Part shown: positions 57,301-62,663 of the stretch, piece by piece
Numbering within the stretch: position 1 is the stretch's first letter
Layout: each line of letters opens with the position of its first letter
Source: Streptomyces sedi
Lineage (GTDB): Bacteria > Actinomycetota > Actinomycetes > Streptomycetales > Streptomycetaceae
DNA length: 64,000 nucleotides
Direction of reading: 5' to 3'
NCBI RefSeq assembly: GCF_006335015.1
Contig: NZ_VDGT01000012.1
Location: 124,001-188,000, forward strand
Notes under the pieces: generated by a model
Told to the model about the DNA's origin: nothing
Database searches by the model: none
Seen by the model: only the letters and a program-made list of their open reading frames with translations
Translations under genes and position numbers: made by a program

Positions 57301-59093
57301 CCCCGGTGTACGCCGACCGCGCGGCGCTGCTGGGCGCGCTCGACGAGGGCGCGCCCGCGCCCGGCGTGCTGCTGCTGCCGTACCTCGACGAGGGGGACAC
57401 CGGCACCGCCGTGCCCGAGGCCGCGCACGCCGCGCTCGCCGGCGCGCTGGCCGACGTCCAGGGCTGGCTCGCCGACGAGCGGCTCGCCACCACCCGGCTG
57501 GTCGCCCTCACCCGCCGCGCCGTCGCCGCCGCGCCGGACGAGGACGTCACCGACCTCGTGCACGCCCCGCTCTGGGGGCTGCTGCGCTCCGTCGCCTCCG
57601 AACACCCGGGACGCGTCCAGCTCGTCGACCTCGACGACCCGGCGAAGGCCGCCGAGGCGCTGCCCCGGCTCGTCGCCGAGGGCGAGCCGCAGTGCGCGGT
57701 GCGCGGCGACGCGCTCCTCGTCCCCCGGCTGGCCACCACGGCACCCGCCGCTTCCGCCGCCGGGGGCGCCGCGCCCTTCGGGGACGGCGCGGTCCTGGTG
57801 ACGGGCGGCACGGGTGGGCTGGGCGCGTGGGTGGCGCGCCATGTGGTGGCGGTGCACGGGGTGCGGGAGGTGGTGCTGGTGAGCCGGCGCGGCTCGGCCG
57901 CGCCGGGCGCCGAGCAGTTGGTCGCCGACCTCGCGCACGCGGGGGCCCGGGTGCGCGTGGAGGCATGTGACGTGGGGGAGCGCGACCAGGTCGAGGCGCT
58001 GCTCGGCCGCGTCGGTGACGGCCTGTCGGCGGTGGTGCACACCGCCGGCGTGCTCGACGACGCCACGGTGGAGGGGCTGACGCCCGAGCGCCTGGCGGCG
58101 GTCGCCCGGCCCAAGGCCGAGGCGGCGTGGCATCTGCACGAGCTGACGCGGGGTCTGGGACTGTCGGCGTTCGTCCTCTACTCGTCCATGGCCGGGTTGC
58201 TGGGGACGGCGGGCCAGGGCAACTACGCGGCGGCGAACGCGTTCCTCGACGCGTTGGCCGCGCACCGCAGGGCCTCCGGGCTGCCCGGACTCTCCCTCGC
58301 CTGGGGGCTGTGGGAGCAGTCCAGCGAACTCTCCGGGCATCTCGCCGACACCGACCTGCGCCGACTCGCCCGCTCGGGCCTGCTCCCGCTGGCGACCGAC
58401 GACGCGCTGGCCCTGCTCGACGCCGCGCCCGCGCTGGAGGAGAGCGTGCTGGCCGTCACCCGGCTCGACCCCCGCGCCCTGCGGGAAGCCGCCGGAAGGG
58501 ACCAACTCCCCGCCGTGCTGCGCGGCCTGGTCCGTTCCCCCGCCAGGCGGAACCGGGCGACCGCCGGCGCCGCCCAGGCCGGCGGCCCCCCGCTGGCCGA
58601 GCGGCTGGCGCCGCTGCCGCCCGCCGAACGGGACCGCGTGCTCACGGACCTGGTGCGGGCGAGGGTCGCCGCCGTGCTCGGCCACGCCGACCACTCCGCC
58701 GTCGACCCCGAACGTCCCGTCCAGGAACTCGGCTTCGACTCGCTGACCGCCCTGGAGCTGCGCAACCAGCTCAACGCCGAGACCGGGCTGCGGCTGCCCA
58801 GCACGCTGGTCTTCGACCATCCGACCCCCAGGGCTGTCGCCGCCCATCTCGCCGGGCACCTCGACATCGGGGAGACCACCCCCGACGAGCCCGTGCTCGC
58901 CGAGCTGTCCCGGTTGCGGACCGTCATCGCCTCGGTCTCGGCCGACGGCGAGGCCCGCGACCGGATCACCGCGCGGCTGCGCGAACTGCTCGCCACGGCC
59001 GACTCCGCCGCCGGCGCCGCCGAGAGCGCCGACGACGACCTGGAGGCGGCCACCGACGAGGAGCTCTTCGCCCTCGTGGACGAACGCGACTGA
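45381..59093 (+). CDS. Type I PKS: loading KSQ-AT-ACP plus two KS-AT-DH-KR-ACP modules
   Basis: The protein has 4570 residues. In the loading KS the active Cys is Gln187 (VDSAQSSSL), so it decarboxylates its substrate. The loading AT has Ser635 and an MASH (735-738) motif resembling methylmalonyl types, and ACP Ser960. Module 1 has KS Cys1186, AT Ser1641 with HAFH (malonyl), DH His1943/Asp2111, KR with LDD (B-type) and Tyr2525, and ACP Ser2691. Module 2 has KS Cys2924, AT Ser3377 with HAFH, DH His3681, KR B-type Tyr4282 and ACP Ser4454. There is no ER; two trans double bonds are expected. The C-terminal 90 residues form a docking domain. ATG 45381 was chosen as it starts the usual N-terminus just before the KS. 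Confidence 0.95.
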   Translation: MTNQHESATTARHGDEDETIAVVGLACRLPGADGPEAFWHLLSAGTDAITPVPEGRWRSATGEPEPEGTLPGMRRGGFLDSVDTFDAGFFGVAPREAVTMDPQQRLVLELAWEALEDAGVVPAALRGSRTAVFVGTLREDYAALLYQYGAAAITQHSMAGVNRGVIANRVSYHLGLHGPSLTVDSAQSSSLVAVHLACESLRSGEAEAAIVAGVNLNILAEGAVTEERFGGLSPDGTTYTFDARANGFVRGEGGAAVVLKPLSTARADGDTVLAVIRGSAVNNDGSTPGLTVPGRDAQERVLRAAYERAGVDPALVQYVELHGTGTPVGDPIEAAALGAALGAARADGRPLRVGSVKTNIGHLEGAAGITGLVKTVLALRHRALPASLNFATPHPDIPLDELGLAVQDTHSDWPAPERPLVAGVSSFGMGGTNAHVVLAESPDAPTAAEPTGPRDDEGAPLPWVVSARGEEALQAQAERLRDALDGEGAPRPAAVGRALAATRTVFEHRAVILGENRRGMLDGLDALAAGGFAGHVVTGEARPGRTAWLFSGQGSQRTGMGGELSAAFPEFAAAYREICDAFTPLLDRPLAEVVATGDGIDNTAYAQPALFAIEVALYRLVASWGVTADLVAGHSIGEISAAHVAGVLSLPDAAKLVAARGRLMRALPPGGVMVAVEASEEEVLPLLEGHEDEAAVAAINGPLALVLSGADARVTVVAEQVAAWGRRVRRLPIPMASHSPLIVPMLEEFGRVAHELEYHEPRIAAVSTVTGEPVVPGQWTDPDYWVEEVRRPVRFLETVRTLEAQGATTMVELGPDTVCATMANNSVRDPDTVKAFGVLRTGKPERERLLAALAAAFVRGTHLDWAAVHADDDEGPAPRLALPTYAFQRDRYWIDGTARAATLTEAGPAAPGGPARPARRRMVGADATAVVLERVAAVLGYPEGRRVETHATFKELGLDSLMSVELRDALAAATGLRLPGGLLFDHPTPAALIARLDTMLAGAAEDGTEDIAAVAADEPIAIVGMACRYPGGVSSPEELWRIVAEGGDAISGLPDDRGWDLAPLDGEDGRGAVRAGGFLDDAALFDNEFFGISPREALAMDPQQRLLLETAWEAVERAGLDTSALRGSRTGVFVGATALEYGPRMHEAAETVEGHVLTGTTPSVLSGRIAYQLGLVGPAVTVDTACSSSLVALHMALRSLRSGETTLALAGGATVMSSPGMFVEFSRQRGLAPDGRVKSFAAAADGTSWSEGVGLLLVERLSDARRNGHRVLAVVRGSAVNQDGASNGLTAPNGPSQERVIRAALADAGLAPGEVDAVEAHGTGTRLGDPIEAGALLATYGRDRDPERPLLLGSLKSNIGHAQAAAGVGGVIKMVEAMRHGTLPRTLHVDEPSPMVDWSDGSVELLTEERDWPAAAADRPRRAGVSSFGISGTNAHVVIEAAPETEPATPEPETAPEPPGPWLLSAHSAEALAAQAERLRAHLDAHPGTRPVDVGWSLAATRTALPERAVLTGATPEELRAALDALATGAPSPAVRSGGAAGAGRTAFLFAGQGAQRPGMGRELYESSPVFAAALDEVCAAFDPHLDMPLREVMFAEEGTAEAAALDLTAYTQPALFAVETALFRLAEHHGTVPDLLAGHSIGEIAAAHAADVLDLADAARLVTARGRLMQSARDGGAMAAVEAEEAELADDLDEFGDRLALAAVNGPTAVVVSGDADAVDALAERWRARGRRTRRLRVSHAFHSPHMDDVLDEFREVVDGLDLRAPRIPLVSTVTGALATPEELTDPGYWTRQIRRPVRFLDAVRELSRQGATVHVEMGPDAVLTSLAGTALGDGAATVPLLRAGRPEPETLTAGLTLAWANGAPLDGATLHPGGRRVDLPTYAFQRAHHWLAPAGRSDARGLGLDPADHPLLHTTLEVAGRDDVLLTGRLSVDTHPWLADHAVGGTVLVPATAFLELAFAAGLPTETDRIAELTLEAPLTLPERGAVRVQVSVGSPEPDGGRAFAVHARPDTDAGAQEPWTRHASGVLGGAATDQTPAAPAQWPPAGATPRPVDDAYDRLAELGYGYGPAFQGLTALWRSGEELWVEVALPERQHAAAERFGLHPALFDALLHPVVLHAAAGGETDGVRLPFAWTGATLHATGATALRARVTPTGPDSYALAAFDPAGRPVLSLDELTLRPIDPERLAAVTARRPEGLYDLVWTPVATPAPEGAESRLVEIDRAGPPAEPPAADALVVRVSALTDPAGGPEAPPAAAHRTTTAFLELLQSLLADPRLDGAKLLVVTEGAVAAVPGEDVGDLAAAPVWGLSRSAQSEHPDRLILLDTDRELAAGDRHLAAALVAGEPQLALRDGELRAPRLVRATAPDPDDAAPLGDGAVLVTGGTGGLGAWVARHVVAVHGVREVVLVSRRGASAPGAGELVADLEEAGARVRVEACDVGDREQLAALWGRVGDGVSAVVHTAGVLDDATVEGLTPERLAAVARPKAEAAWHLHELTRDRELSAFVLFSSVAGLLGTGGQGNYAAANAFLDALAAHRAASGLPGLSLAWGLWGGERGMGATLDETELARWNRSGLRPLAAEHGLALLDASLAGPHALRVPAAFDLSARRAADREPAPLLRALVRGRPRRAAAGAAGGADWAERMAALAEDERAETVLDLVRTTVAGVLGHADPRRLDAGRAFKEMGFDSLAGVELRNRLNAATGLRLPTTVVFDHPSPRAVTDFLLSRLTGATAGAATATRRPVPTPTDEPIAIVGMACRYPGGVSSPEELWRLVADGTDAVGPFPENRGWDLDALYDPDPEHTGTSYVRHGGFLHEADRFDPAFFGISPREAVAMDPQHRLLLETAWETFENARLDPAALRGSGTGVFVGAMYDDYVSRLAASPEEYEGFLLAGNLSSVVSGRLSYTYGFEGPAVTVDTACSSSLVALHLAANALRNGECDLALAGGVTVMAGPNVFVEFSRQRGLSPDGRCRSFGADADGVGWSEGVGLLLVERLSDARRNGHRVLAVVRGSAVNQDGASNGLTAPNGPSQERVIRQALGNAGLAPAEIDAVEAHGTGTRLGDPIEAQALLATYGQDRDPERPLLLGSLKSNIGHAQAAAGVGGIIKMVEAMRHGTLPRTLHAERPSPMVDWSDGSVELLTEERDWPATADRPRRAGISSFGISGTNAHVVIEEPEPEPDGEPGAAPPATGAPWPLSAHSAEALAAQAERLRAHLVAHPETPLADVGHSLATTRTPHAHRALVVAADREELLDGLAVLARGENAPHAPRVPAGARGGTAFLLTGQGAQRLGMGRELYAASPVFAAALDAVCAELNRALVRPLESVLFAPEDSADSALLDQTAYTQAALFAVETALFRLVEHHGITPDYLLGHSVGEVTAAHLAGVLDLTDAAALVAGRGRLMQSAREGGAMAALEATEEQVREALAPYGDRVAIAAVNSPTSTVVSGDDDAVDELAGHFRERGGRVRRLPVSHAFHSPHMDGVLDEFRALAAGLTYRAPRVPIVSNVTGALATPEELASPDYWARHIRRPVRFLDGVRLLEERGVTEWLELGPDGVLTALVQASLTAEPGAVAPALRRGRPEGATFTAAVGLLAARGATPRWETFFPGGRPTELPSYAFQRQRYWLDAPDTAGDAGGFGLTAADHPLLGAGTALADRDEHVFTGRISRHTHPWLVDHAVAGTVLVPGTGLLEIALAAGERAGTPTVDELTLAVPLTLPERGGVRLQVTVGAADDGGARPVRVHSRPEDALDGDEWTPHAHGTLRPAEVPAADAPLAAWPPPGATETDLEGAYARIAELGYAYGPAFRNLRRLWTAGEGIDELYAEVALDAEHRAAAARFALHPALLDAALHTLLPGVAADAGPALLPFSWAGVRVDAGGASALRVRLVRSGEADSPVVALTVADENGATLATVEELALRPLAADVLATAGARADGLLRIDWTPLPEAGEAAGTDGWAVLGATETTVPAGTPVYADRAALLGALDEGAPAPGVLLLPYLDEGDTGTAVPEAAHAALAGALADVQGWLADERLATTRLVALTRRAVAAAPDEDVTDLVHAPLWGLLRSVASEHPGRVQLVDLDDPAKAAEALPRLVAEGEPQCAVRGDALLVPRLATTAPAASAAGGAAPFGDGAVLVTGGTGGLGAWVARHVVAVHGVREVVLVSRRGSAAPGAEQLVADLAHAGARVRVEACDVGERDQVEALLGRVGDGLSAVVHTAGVLDDATVEGLTPERLAAVARPKAEAAWHLHELTRGLGLSAFVLYSSMAGLLGTAGQGNYAAANAFLDALAAHRRASGLPGLSLAWGLWEQSSELSGHLADTDLRRLARSGLLPLATDDALALLDAAPALEESVLAVTRLDPRALREAAGRDQLPAVLRGLVRSPARRNRATAGAAQAGGPPLAERLAPLPPAERDRVLTDLVRARVAAVLGHADHSAVDPERPVQELGFDSLTALELRNQLNAETGLRLPSTLVFDHPTPRAVAAHLAGHLDIGETTPDEPVLAELSRLRTVIASVSADGEARDRITARLRELLATADSAAGAAESADDDLEAATDEELFALVDERD

Positions 59094-59165
59094 CCCGGCC
59101 CTTCCCTGATCCCCGAAGCACCCGGACACCCGAACACACCTCACGACAACGGGAGTTGAACGACC

Positions 59166-62100
59166 ATGGCGGGCGAGGAGAAGCTGCGCGACTACCTCAG
59201 GAAGGCCGTCGCCGACGCGCGGGACGCGCGCCGGCAGCTGCGCGAGCTGAAGGAGCGGCGCTACGAGCCGATCGCGATCGTCGGCATGGCCTGCCGCTAC
59301 CCGGGCGGGGTCTCCTCGCCCGAGGAGCTGTGGCGGCTGGTCGCCGACGGCACGGACGCCGTCGGCCCGCTGCCCGAGGACCGCGGCTGGGACGTGGAGG
59401 CGCTCTACGACCCGGACCCGGAGCACGCCGGCACCTCCTACGCGAGGGAGGGCGGCTTCCTGCGCGACGCGGCCCTCTTCGACCACGAGTTCTTCGGGAT
59501 GTCCGCCCGCGAGGCCGCGGCCGTCGACCCCCAGCAGCGGCTGCTGCTGGAGACGGCGTGGGAGGCGTTCGAGCACGCGGGCCTCGACGCCGACGCCCTG
59601 CACGGCTCCCGCACCGGCGTCTTCACCGGGCTGATGTACAGCGACTACGGCTCCCGGCCCGGCCTGCCCCCCGAGGACTCCGAGGGCTATCTCTTCAGCG
59701 GCAGCGCCGGCAGCATCGCGGCCGGCCGGCTCTCCTACACCCTCGGCTTCGAGGGCCCCTCGGTCAGCGTCGACACCGCCTGCTCCTCGTCGCTGGTCGC
59801 CCTGCACCTGGCGGTGAGCGCCCTGCGCAACGGCGAGTGCGACCTGGCCCTGGCCGGAGGCGCCACGGTGATGTCCACGCCGGTCGCCTTCGTCGAGTTC
59901 TCCCGACTGCGCGGTCTCGCGCCCGACGGCCGCTGCAAGTCCTTCGGCGCGGACGCGGACGGCGTCGGCTGGTCGGAGGGCGTGGGGCTGCTGCTGGTCG
60001 AGCGGCTCTCCGACGCGCGGCGCAACGGGCACCGGGTGTTGGCGGTGGTGCGTGGTTCGGCCGTGAACCAGGACGGGGCGTCCAACGGGCTGACGGCGCC
60101 GAACGGTCCCTCGCAGGAGAGGGTTATCCGTGCCGCGCTGGCGGATGCGGGGTTGCGGGCGGCTGAGGTGGACGCGGTGGAGGCGCATGGCACCGGTACC
60201 CGGCTCGGGGACCCGATCGAGGCGGGGGCGCTGCTGGCCACCTACGGCCGGGAGAGGGAGGACGCGCCGCTGTACCTGGGGTCGTTGAAGTCGAACATCG
60301 GGCACGCCCAGGCCGCGGCGGGCGTCGGCGGGGTCATCAAGATGGTGGAGGCGATGCGCCACGGCACCCTGCCGCGCACCCTGCACGTGGACGAGCCCTC
60401 GCCGATGGTCGACTGGTCGGACGGCTCCGTCGAGCTGCTGACCGAGGAACGCGACTGGCCGGCCGCCGCCGACCGGCCGCGCCGGGCCGCGGTCTCCTCG
60501 TTCGGCTTCGGCGGCACCAACGCGCACGTCGTGATCGAGGAGCCGACCGCCGAGACCCCCGCCGAGGAGCCGGCGCCCGACGCCCCGCCCCTCCCTCGTG
60601 AACTGGCGGCGCTGCCCTGGCTGTTGAGTGGCCGCACGCCCGCCGCCCTGGCCGCCCAGGCGGAACGGCTCCGCACCCATCTGGAACGGAACCCGGCGCT
60701 CGCCCCCCTCGACGTGGCGTACACCCTCGCCACCGGCCGCGCCGCCCTCGACCACAGCGCCGTGGCCGTGGGCGGCGACCGTGCCGCGCTGCTCGACGAG
60801 CTGAACGTTCTCGACCCGCGCACCCGGGGCGACGGCGCGCTGGGGTTCGTCTTCTCGGGTCAGGGTGCGCAGCGGGTGGGGATGGGGTCGGAGTTGGTTC
60901 GGGCGTTTCCGGTGTTCGCGGAGGCGTTGGGTGAGGTGTGCGGGGTGTTGGACGGGTTGTTGGGTGGGGATCTGCGTGGGGTGATGTTCGGTGGGGTTGG
61001 GGATTTGGGTCGTACGGGGTGGACTCAGCCGGCGTTGTTCGCTTTTGAGGTGGCGTTGTTTCGGTTGGTGGAGTCGTGGGGTGTGAGGCCGGGGTGGGTG
61101 TCGGGTCATTCGGTGGGGGAGTTGGCCGCGGCGCATGTGGTGGGGGTGTTGTCGTTGGAGGACGCGTGCCGGGTGGTGGCGGCGCGGGCGCTGCTGATGG
61201 AGGCGCTGCCCGAGGGCGGCGCGATGGTGGCGTTGGCCACCGACGAGGCCACCGCACGCGCGCTGATCGGGGACCGGGACGACGTGGCGATCGCGGCGGT
61301 CAACGACGCCCGCTCGGTGGTCGTCTCCGGCGCCGAAGGCACGGTGACCGGGATCGCCGACCGCTTCGAGGGGAAGAAGACCCGCCTCCGGGTCTCCCAC
61401 GCCTTCCACTCGCCTCTGATGGACCCGATGTTGGAGGAGTTCCGGACGGTGCTGAAGGGGGTGGAGTTCGGTGCGGCGCGGGTTCCCGTGGTGTCGACGC
61501 TGACGGGCGGGGTGGTGGGTGAGGAGTTCTCGGGGGTGGACTACTGGGTGCGTCAGGTGCGGGAGTCGGTGCGTTTCGCGGACGCGGTGTCGGTGATGGA
61601 GGAGCAGGGGGTGCGGGTCTTCGTGGAGATCGGCCCCGACGCCGTCCTCACCTCACTGGTGCCCCGCATCGTGCGCGGCCCGGACGCCGTCACCGCGCTC
61701 GCTCCGGTGCGCTCCCGCCAGCCGGAGCCCGAGTCCGTGGTGCGGGCCCTCGGCGCACTCCACGGCCGGGGCGTTCCCGTGGACTGGGAGGCGTTCTTCG
61801 CCGGCACCGGTGCCCGCCGGGTCCCGCTGCCCTCCTACGCCTTCCAACGCACCCGCCACTGGCTGGACCCGCTCGCCGGAACGGCCCCCGCCCCGGCGCC
61901 CGGCGCGGCCCCCGGCGCGGCCCCCGGCCCCGGCGAGCCGGCCCCCGCCGCGCCCGAGACGCTCGCCGAGCAGCTGAGCGGGCTGACCGGGACACAGCGG
62001 GAGCGGCACGTGAGGGAGTTGGTGACCGGTCTGGTCGCCGCCGTCACCAAGCACCCGGACCCGGGGAGCATCGCCCCCGACCGGGCCTTCCAGGAGCTGG

Positions 62101-62558
62101 GGTTCGACTCCATGACCGCCGTCGAGCTCCGCGACCGGCTCACCAGGACCACCGGCGTCAGCCTGCCCCCGACCGTGGTCTTCGACCACCCGACCCCGGC
62201 CGCGCTCGCCGCCTTCGTGGAGCGGGCCGCCAGGCCCGAGCCGGCCGACCCGGCGCGCGAGGCGCTCGCCGGCCTCGACCAACTGGAGGCGGCGCTGGAG
62301 GCGTTGCCGTCGGAGCACGGCGCCCGCGACGAGGCCGGCACCCGGCTGCGCGGCCTGCTCGCCCGGCTCGGCGGCGGCGCCCACGGCTCCACGGCGCGGG
62401 GTTCCACGGCCAACGGCTCCCACGGTGCTGACGGCTCCGACGGTGCTGCCGGCTCCCACGGCTCCCACGGTGCCGAGGCACAGGAGCTGATCGCGGTCGC
62501 CTCCGCGGACGAGATCTTCGACTTCATCGACTCCCGGCTCGGCCGGGCGGCCGACTGA
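59166..62558 (+). CDS. Type I PKS module KS-AT-ACP (non-reducing)
   Basis: The protein has 1130 residues. An N-terminal docking coiled coil (residues 2-30, EKLRDYLRKAVADARDARRQL) is followed by a KS with Cys206, a malonyl AT with Ser649 in GHSVGE and HAFH at 745-748, and an ACP with Ser982. No reductive domain is present, so the beta-keto group is kept. The C-terminus has a docking domain interrupted by Gly-Ser-His-Gly-Ala-rich repeats (about 1075-1105). Part of the AT coding region (about 60841-61210) has T-ending codons and many TTG leucines, unlike the rest. It lies 72 bases after the first PKS in the same operon. Confidence 0.94.
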   Translation: MAGEEKLRDYLRKAVADARDARRQLRELKERRYEPIAIVGMACRYPGGVSSPEELWRLVADGTDAVGPLPEDRGWDVEALYDPDPEHAGTSYAREGGFLRDAALFDHEFFGMSAREAAAVDPQQRLLLETAWEAFEHAGLDADALHGSRTGVFTGLMYSDYGSRPGLPPEDSEGYLFSGSAGSIAAGRLSYTLGFEGPSVSVDTACSSSLVALHLAVSALRNGECDLALAGGATVMSTPVAFVEFSRLRGLAPDGRCKSFGADADGVGWSEGVGLLLVERLSDARRNGHRVLAVVRGSAVNQDGASNGLTAPNGPSQERVIRAALADAGLRAAEVDAVEAHGTGTRLGDPIEAGALLATYGREREDAPLYLGSLKSNIGHAQAAAGVGGVIKMVEAMRHGTLPRTLHVDEPSPMVDWSDGSVELLTEERDWPAAADRPRRAAVSSFGFGGTNAHVVIEEPTAETPAEEPAPDAPPLPRELAALPWLLSGRTPAALAAQAERLRTHLERNPALAPLDVAYTLATGRAALDHSAVAVGGDRAALLDELNVLDPRTRGDGALGFVFSGQGAQRVGMGSELVRAFPVFAEALGEVCGVLDGLLGGDLRGVMFGGVGDLGRTGWTQPALFAFEVALFRLVESWGVRPGWVSGHSVGELAAAHVVGVLSLEDACRVVAARALLMEALPEGGAMVALATDEATARALIGDRDDVAIAAVNDARSVVVSGAEGTVTGIADRFEGKKTRLRVSHAFHSPLMDPMLEEFRTVLKGVEFGAARVPVVSTLTGGVVGEEFSGVDYWVRQVRESVRFADAVSVMEEQGVRVFVEIGPDAVLTSLVPRIVRGPDAVTALAPVRSRQPEPESVVRALGALHGRGVPVDWEAFFAGTGARRVPLPSYAFQRTRHWLDPLAGTAPAPAPGAAPGAAPGPGEPAPAAPETLAEQLSGLTGTQRERHVRELVTGLVAAVTKHPDPGSIAPDRAFQELGFDSMTAVELRDRLTRTTGVSLPPTVVFDHPTPAALAAFVERAARPEPADPAREALAGLDQLEAALEALPSEHGARDEAGTRLRGLLARLGGGAHGSTARGSTANGSHGADGSDGAAGSHGSHGAEAQELIAVASADEIFDFIDSRLGRAAD

Positions 62559-62663
62559 CCCGACCCGCCGCGCCCTTCCCTCGCTCCCTTCGTTCGTTCA
62601 GCCGCGCGCCACGCCCGGCGACCGGGGACCGTGCGCCCCGGCATCCACGAAAGGCTGCTTCGC

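Noticed and set aside
53535..61409. A 2600-codon open frame on the strand opposite the PKS genes, and similar long antisense frames at 47493-53531 and 1615-4647
   Set aside because: They mirror the third-position G/C bias of real genes, have low-complexity composition and no recognisable domains.
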